NCBI GenBank assembly: GCA_000310025.1
Contig: FN648406.1
Location: 121,097 to 131,283 of the forward strand
Direction: 5' to 3'
Source: Ectocarpus siliculosus
Lineage: Eukaryota > Sar > Phaeophyceae > Ectocarpales > Ectocarpaceae
DNA: 10,187 nucleotides
Numbering within the stretch: position 1 is the stretch's first letter; each line of letters opens with the position of its first letter. Shown here piece by piece: positions 1-7,400 of the stretch. The position numbers and the translations under genes are program-made. Under the pieces are notes generated by a model. It worked only from the letters and a program-made list of their open reading frames with translations. It had not been told where the DNA came from and made no database searches.

Positions 1-237
1 ACCTCCTCTTGTGTAGCCGAGCGTTTTCCACGAAAGGAGAACGATAGGGGGGGCTATTCTGCGACATGGACTACACGGCATGTATTTTTTGTATGCATTC
101 GGGTTGATGGTTTTTGTGCCGAGCTCGACGCATACATGCAACAGTTGCAGAGAGGCATGTGTACTCATTGCCGTTTTCGTTGTTAAAAAATAAGAAATGG
201 ATTATACTCCTTCCTGAGGAACTCTTGTTGGCGATGA

Positions 238-402
238 AGGCGGCTCGTTGGGGTATACGCGGTGTGCGGATTCAAGGCCCACCACATTGCAATCTCCAAG
301 CCCGGCGTGGCGACGACCAGGGCGGGCGACGTTTTTACACTAGAAGAACGCCTCTTTTACACATTTACGAAGTATGAGAGTGCCGGGCTTGTCGCGTACG
401 GA
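238..402 (+). other. coding-like fragment, possible exon of an unidentified upstream gene
   Basis: After an in-frame TGA at 235-237, a + strand frame stays open to a TAA at 415-417. Its first half has coding-like codon use with mostly G or C at third positions. The middle of the peptide reads GFKAHHIAISKPGVATTRAG and continues with a charged stretch. There is no ATG, so it would have to be an internal or terminal exon. A perfect consensus donor, GTAAGT, lies in frame at 403-408, which would end the exon at 402. I see no convincing acceptor just upstream. The opposite strand is also partly open here, so chance cannot be excluded. I do not recognise the family. It is not the N-terminus of the downstream insertase, which has its own start and signal peptide at 1165. 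Confidence 0.25.
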
Positions 403-417
403 GTAAGTTTTGCATAA

Positions 418-1164
418 CTTGTTCGTCGGTCAGTTGAATGGTGCTCGTCATGGTACCCCCAATAAGGGTTCACGAAAGAGAATCATTGCAATAATACATA
501 CAGGTACTTTCTGACGCTATGAATCCATTGCTAATCTATCTCAGACTCTTTTCTATGATAGAGATGGTTTCGTTGTGTCATAGTAAGAAAAAAAAAAAAA
601 AATCCGCTGTTTTTAGTGGGGTAAGTGATCTGTGGAAGTTCATGCCGCAAACTCTGCTGTAGTAGACTATATTCCGGAATGAAACATGAAAAATCCACTT
701 CTCCAAGACACCGGTCGGGCAGTAGATATTGGTCTATGTGCCCTCGGGGGATACAGCCAGCAACGTTCCGACACGTGCGTGTTTTCCTGTATCCTCCACG
801 ACACACGCGCGCATGAGATGCATCGAGCAACATCGAGAAGAGGGGGGACTCACAGATGGGCAGACGCGGTCGTGGGCCTGAGGGGGTGTGCATGCAGACT
901 GAAACCCCGGGGACAAGTGTGTAGCAGCCCCGTGCCTGGGCGCCCGACGACTCCATGCTGCACTGCTCCCATCTTCTGTGCGCACACACGCAAATTGACA
1001 CACTCGCGACCACCCCATCGCGTGCTATCTCCCCAACACATTACACTCCCTGGAGGGAGCATAGTTAGGCACTCGGCTGACCACTACGAGCAGGAAGCAG
1101 AAGGGGGCTGACCAGAGGGCAGCAGTAGAGCAGTACCTGAGACGGCGTCCGCTCATATATCATC
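418..1164 (+). promoter_or_regulatory. intergenic region and presumed promoter/5' UTR of the ALB3-like gene
   Basis: About 750 bases upstream of the ALB3-like start codon contain no recognisable gene. A run of 15 A lies at 588-602. The AT-rich CATATATCATC just before the ATG is too close to act as a TATA box. An in-frame TGA at 1138-1140 shows that translation in this frame cannot begin further upstream on an unspliced transcript. The promoter role is inferred only from position; I see no defined core promoter motif. Confidence 0.35.
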
Positions 1165-1408
1165 ATGAGGGCAACTACGGCCACAGCTGCGCTGCTGGGA
1201 TGCGCTGCCATCGCACCGACAGCAGCCTTCACAGGTGGGGTTGGCCTGGCTAGAACAGCTGGCGGGAGGGATAGGCGAGCAGCGTCGTCTACGGCAGGAG
1301 TGCGGATGATGGCGATTGACCCCGCCACCGTTCACTCGATTGGGGAACACGTGAACGCGGTCGGGTCGGCGGGACTTGACCACACGTGGTTGTCGCACGT
1401 CATGCACG
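1165..1408 (+). CDS. ALB3: ALB3-like exon 1: signal peptide, transit region and N-terminal linker
   Basis: This exon encodes residues 1-81 plus the first base of codon 82. The ATG is the first Met after the in-frame stop at 1138. The N-terminus is short, has one Arg, then an Ala/Leu-rich hydrophobic core, and reaches IAPTAAFTGG. That matches the heterokont plastid rule of an aromatic residue, usually Phe, just after the signal peptidase site. Arg-rich, Ser/Thr/Ala-rich residues 28-48 fit a transit peptide. The exon ends in phase 1 before a consensus donor, GTAAGT, at 1409-1414. Joining to 2717 rebuilds a Gly codon. Confidence 0.88.
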
Positions 1409-4400
1409 GTAAGTGGGCCAGAGAGCTGACGGCATTCGCTTGTGAGTGCCATGCTACGCTCGCGCTGGCAACGGGTTACGGGAGGTTGGTGTGAACTTGT
1501 CGAGGGTACCGTTTTGCTTTCCTACAAGTACAAGTGCAAGCAGCACGACCTCTTTGGTCCTTGCTGCGCGATACTGCGACAGCATCATCATGAAGGAGCA
1601 TGTAAGGTTCGACATCAAGTCAGTGTTGGTAAAGAAGAGGCTTGCCATGTGTTGTTGTCAGGCTCGAGCGACTTGCCGTGCGACTTCTTTCGGCCTAAGA
1701 GCGGTCGTTTGCATACGGCCGATTGATGTTGCAGACTCAACACGGCTACAAAGCTGCCGTTTGGGTCCCAACGTCAACATGCACACATGCACACAGCACG
1801 CAGCAGCAGTTACAGTGTTACGGTCCGTGGCCAGACCCACCGCTAGCAAGTCAGACGGCAGCAGATACGCTCCCCAGTGCTGCTTGCTGAACCCGAGGCC
1901 AACTGCACTCAGGGGTTTCGATATGAATCGCATGTCATGCTCCTGTTTTACGCTCGCCCCTCCGTTCTAAAAACCATATGCGGATGTACGTACATATCAA
2001 GTCGAACAACTTGCCAGTTCACGGGAGTTCTGCAGAGTTTCATGTACAAATATTTGACGCGCAGCAGTAGGTGGTGCCCTGCTGCGTTGTTGTTAGTTGC
2101 GGGGGTGGTCCTCGTGTCCTGAGCGAGAGTCAAGGAACAAAGAGTCGCGGCTCCGTCTTTGTTGAAGTATTCTGTATGTTTTGCCCCGCATGTCGTCTTC
2201 GTAGTGTGAATCCCATTATAGCAGGGCAGCAGTACTGCTGTACTGCTGTACCTCATCGAAAGAAACGGCAGATTGGCAAATCAGTGTTACTCTCTCGAGC
2301 ATGCTTTCCGCGATATTGTAACATCATGCTCGCAATAACACCTTTTGTCTTTCGTGTGGCGTCGAAGGAGAGTTGTGACAACACATGCAGTTTTCGAAGC
2401 GGTACTGCTGTCCAGGGGTCAGCTGCCGAGAAAAAGAAAAGTAAATGTCCCGCAACAAAAACCAAAACAACCCTGCACTCCGTGCAACACTGCTGTTTTT
2501 CAGTCGGGCTACGCGGACACGACCACCGCCCCCATCAACAACGGCTTCTTGTTGCTCCGTGTATGATACCAAGTGTTTTTTTTTTTTGCATCGACCGCGC
2601 TAATCGGCTGACCAATGAAAACCCGTTAGGGGGGGTCATGGGGGAGGCTCCGGATTAAAGACAGAAACGGTAAATCTCTGTGTGTATGGTGTTTTTGTTC
2701 TTCTTGAAACGTGCAGGCCTGTCGGATGCGGCTGCGGTTCCCCTGGAAGCGGTGGAGGAAGAGGCCAAGGGCCCCAACCCTTTCAACATGTGGATCGAGT
2801 TCATCCGAAGCAGCGTGCTGGGAATCAACGAGTTCTACAAGGGTGAGCGAGAGACCAGCAGCAGTGAACCTACGATAGCCGTCTATCTGACGCGTTGCGG
2901 TTGATGCTGACTATCCAGTTCCAGGCCCCGACCTAATGTCCGAGGGAATGTTGCGTCCGAGGGGATTATCGAGTTTTCCTCCAAGAAGAAATCTGGTTTT
3001 AAGAAGGTTAAAGAAGGATCCGCTTGGTTATGAAGTGATTCTCCAAGAGTGCATCGTTTTCTTGGAGGGTTTGGAAGGGTTGCTTCGTCTCTGTGGGCGC
3101 CCAAAACATCGTTGTACGACTATGTACCTCATGATCAGAGGCCGGATGGGGAGAGAGAGAGAGAGGGAGAATTGGTGGTACGACCATCTCTTGCTTGGGC
3201 GTTGGACTTGTTGGTTGGATGTTAAATGCCCACAGGAGGAGTGCTTCGACAAGACGTATCCGCGAAGGCATACAGTAGCTTGCCCATCCCTGAGTTAAAA
3301 AGTAGCACGATCGTCTGGTGCTGCTCTACCTGGAGCTGCAGGGGGTGACGGAGAGGGGCAAAGAGCTGCGCAGAGAAGGGCGGGTTGGGGTATGCAGTAC
3401 ATGACGTGTGCTCTTATTCTTCGGTGCCATACGTTCTGCGTTCGAAGTCGTTGGGAGGCGTGGTATTGTACACCAGGGGGCTGGGCCCAGCATCGGGATA
3501 TGAATACGTCTGTTAACAGTGGCGAGGGGTGAAAGTAGTGTGCGTTCCTTGTTACGATATCGCGCTACATGTATTATTTCCAGTATTACGCATACAACTG
3601 ACGTATGTGTGCGGGGAGGGGTCTCGAAACGGCCCTCTTCCTGCTGCATTTCAGTTTCAAAAACCAACCGTCATAGTCACGAGTGGGCACCGGTTTCCCC
3701 TTGGTCACAACACCTCCTGCTTCCCCACACACCAAATGCAGGTATCGGCATCGAGCAGTCGTTCGGCCTCGCGATCGTGACGTTCACCCTCGGAGTCAAG
3801 ACCCTCCTCGTGCCCCTCCAGGCGATCCAGCTACAGTCGAGCGAGAAGATGAAGGTGCTCCAACCGACGGTAAAGGAGATCAATGCCAAGTTCGGCCAGA
3901 ACAAGGAGGCCGCCACCGCTGCCACTAACAGGCTGTACGCGGAGACCAAGGTCAACCCGCTAATCGGATGCCTCCCCGCCCTGCTTCAGGTACGGCCACA
4001 GAGAGGGCGTAAAAATTCGCGGCCCGCCTGCTTCTCGATTATTCGGCCATGATCTGTTGTTTAGCCGTGCTTGGGTTTCAGGGACACGGCGTGGGTTGGG
4101 GGGCGGTGTTTGGGTCTTTGCTCTTCGATGCGTGTTTTTATTTTACGTTTTTTATGTACGAAAACACTAGAATTTATGTCGTCCACTCCCAAAGAGTCCG
4201 AGATAGATCTCTTGTTACTTAGCGTTAAAGGCTGTTGTGAAAGGTTGGCTCAAGACCTTGAAATTAACGAGTGAGACAGCAGGGCAAGCAAGCCCTGCAC
4301 ACTAGAAGGGGGTCCGCCCTTCCAGTAACACGTACCAATCGACGTAGATCCGCATCTATTTAGTGCTGAGTACACCTACCAGCCCCCCTACTTGGTTCTA

Positions 4401-7400
4401 GGTACGATCTACTCATCTGTTCCTCTTGCGGCGCAACTCGGCGGTACCAACCTCAACTCTCGAATCTAGATACTCCATCGTCCCAAATCGAAACAAATCT
4501 CCCAAGATAACGTTGTCCTCCGACATAATTGATTTCCCGATAGAACTCTCTCGTCCGACATCCGTTGAATCTTCAAATGTCAACCCCCCTTTATCCATAG
4601 TATAAATACGTAATCTATCCCCTCAAGATGGAACTCTCTCCGAAACTGCAACGCCTTCCATCCAAAAAAACGTCTCAACCAAACTTAAAATTATCGACGA
4701 AAAACCACATCATCATCATCAGATCCTCACCTCTTGATTCTCCGCCGAAAATCCATGCTATACAAGGTTTAACTGCCTAACCATCCAGATCGCTTCTCAA
4801 CACTTCCTTAGATGCCAAAACACAAGAATAATCCTCAGCAAATATCTTCATGAAAGCAACATTCCTGCATAAATGTTCTGCCACTTGAATCAAAGTTTCG
4901 AACAACAACCAGATTTCAACTTGTTGACAAGTATGCATCTGGAAAGTACACAGGCTCCAACCATTTACTCATCAGTACATGTCCAATCCTTCCTCCAGAA
5001 TGAAAATAAAGTGCAAAACCAGTCTCTACTGATGAAATCTTCAACATTAGTCACGGCTCTGGCGTAATCAATGCAGCAAAATATATCCATCAGCCGCTCT
5101 GCTGTGACTTCCCAGGAATTTCAATCATATAATCGGCAAAACGTCAGCTCCGCAGGCAAAACGCGATAGTTGCGAATGCCGAGAACAAAGAATAAACTGT
5201 CAATTTGAAGACAAAGTGTCACCAGTGCATCTCGAGAAAGTCTCGCGGGGGTTCTCTTCTGAACGCATCTCCTGTATCTCAAGCTCCTGCTCTACGAGGT
5301 ACAGCTCGTCGTCTCTCTAGGCAGAATCCGATTCCTGGTTTTCTCCCAAGCGTCCCACACAGAAGCACAGTAGTGAACTCGAGACTCCAGCGACGTACCA
5401 GTCGTATTAGAGTCAAGCAGGACCCCCAAAGCACGAGTATGGTCACTTACGGTCCGTTGACGGTGTTGCGCCAGCTGGAGAGCACCGTTTGTCACTGTTG
5501 ACAAGGATGCGTGGAGCGTCAGACTGTAAATAGATAACTGACGAGAGAGAGAAGGATTAGAGCGAGAGAGCGGAACCGAGCTAAAAAGGCGGAGGAACTG
5601 ATTCTACAGCAGAAGGCTCAGGCTCAGCTAGATGCAGCCCGCATCTCGAAGGACCTACGGTCGAAGGAGGAGCCACGAATGACGGAGGCAGTCGGCCCTC
5701 TAATGCCGGGTTTGGTGGTAGGTCTGGTGGAAGTATGACGTAGTCTCAGGGGGGGAGTGGAGCCCAGGGTGGATGCGTTTTTCCGATTCGTATTTTATGC
5801 TGGGCAGGAGAGAGCCTCCCCCGAAGTTTCCCACTTACGGGAAAGGCTCACCTGGCAAAATCGGTCGAAGAACTCGCCCGCCATGCACAGCGAGACCGCC
5901 GGCCGTACAATCACCCTCGCCCGGTTCTGCATCCAGCAGATTCTTCACGATGTCTGCCTGACTAGCGCGGGGAGTTTGTTCGGCGAGGGGCTTTGCAACA
6001 CCGCGTGTTGAGGTCGACGAGCGTTCTCGATCCAAATCACCCAGTGTCTGCGCTTTCTCCAGCTCCTTGGCGGGCTGGGCTAGTCTGGCTCTAAGTTCAG
6101 CCATCTCATCAGATTCTTCTCATCTCCATCTCCACATAACACGAAACACACACACGCACAACTACAGTACTTGTAGCCGTGAGCCGGAAGACGTGACGAA
6201 CACAGACAGAAATACGGTGTAGCCCGAAGTTCCCGAGTTGACGAATCGGCTTACGCGTAGCTCCACACCAACACACCGACACCCCGAAGGATCCTCACTC
6301 GATATATCGAAGTATTAGTATTGGGTAGCGGTGCTTAACATCAGAGGCTGTTGAGAAACGGTGGACTCAAGACCTTGTTATTACCGAGTGACATGGCAGG
6401 ACAAGAAGCCCTGCACACCAGATAGGGGTCCGCCCTTCCAGTAACACATGCCAATATTATGCACGAAACCCCCTAGGGCTACGTAGATCCGCATCTAGTA
6501 CTGAGATGAGACCCTTCTTTATGGAAACCGAATCTTGCAAATATATCTTGGCATTTTGACCCAAGATCTGCTCACAATATATCTCCGCCAAGATTTGCAG
6601 TATCGCGATTTATGGGGGAAATATGTTGAATGTTGAAAAAGCGGCGTGTTGTTCCTCTCCTCTGCTTGAGGTTTATAAAGGCACAACGGCCACTTGGTCC
6701 ACAGAAAATGCCACGGTGTGGCGAAAAGTGAGCATGACGCAGTTGTAGAAGGGGCGTCCCTCCCCCAGCTGCATTGCCTCAACACTTTGGGTGGATACTA
6801 GCGATGGGCGCCTACCTGGGGTGCAAAATAGAAGCCGTTGCCCACGAGCTCATGTCAAGCGGAGAAACAAAAAATTTCCATTGCTGTCCAACTGACAAGA
6901 AAGTGCATCAACCCGAAGCCGATAACACCCGTGCACGTATCTCACTATGTAGCAGGCGTACCGAGGTCAAACCTCCGGCGCTGTCATCTGCACTCACGGA
7001 TCTGGCTCGGGTGCAAATGGATTGGGTGTGGGGTGATTCGATGAAGAGATAGAAGCGTCCCTCCTCCTCCTTTTCGGCAAAACGTTCCTCCTCCTCTATT
7101 TTTCTACTTCAAAATAAAGTACTCTTAAAACGGTCCCTCGACAGACTGGTGATGACGCACGTGGAACGAGCCAGGACAAATACGCATTTCTTTCGCCCGC
7201 CTTGGTCGTTTCGCTGTCGGCGCCCGTGGCGCCGACACAGTGACACCAGGGTGTGTGAGAGACCCTTGCGAGTGTGCCACGTGCAGATTTCATTGCGATG
7301 GACGATTACGCCGCACCCAGGCAAGATTTGTTATGCCGCCTCAAGATTTGTCGGAAGGCTCGATTCGACAGATCTTGGGTCAAGATTTGTTCGAAAGGGC

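Noticed and set aside
588-602. Run of 15 A, considered as the tail of a retroposed gene
   Set aside because: No coding-like sequence precedes it and I see no flanking target duplication. It is a simple homopolymer.
531-1013. 160-codon open frame on the minus strand upstream of the gene
   Set aside because: It is rich in Cys, Arg and Ser, overlaps open frames on both strands, and resembles no family. It looks like chance in GC-rich sequence.
1154-1163. CATATATCATC region considered as a TATA box
   Set aside because: It ends directly at the start codon, too close for a TATA element of this transcript.
1446-1970. 174-codon + strand open frame in intron 1
   Set aside because: It lies inside an intron defined by good splice sites and phase-consistent exons, has no domain, and overlaps other open frames.
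2071-2658. 195-codon + strand open frame in intron 1
   Set aside because: It lacks a normal ATG context and is low in recognisable composition (Cys-rich, Lys runs, a poly-Phe stretch from the T run). Not a credible protein.
6330-6348. Sequence next to the right LTR considered as a tRNA primer-binding site
   Set aside because: Neither strand gives a convincing match to a tRNA 3' end (no TGG next to the LTR end) or to a tRNA internal half that I could verify by eye.
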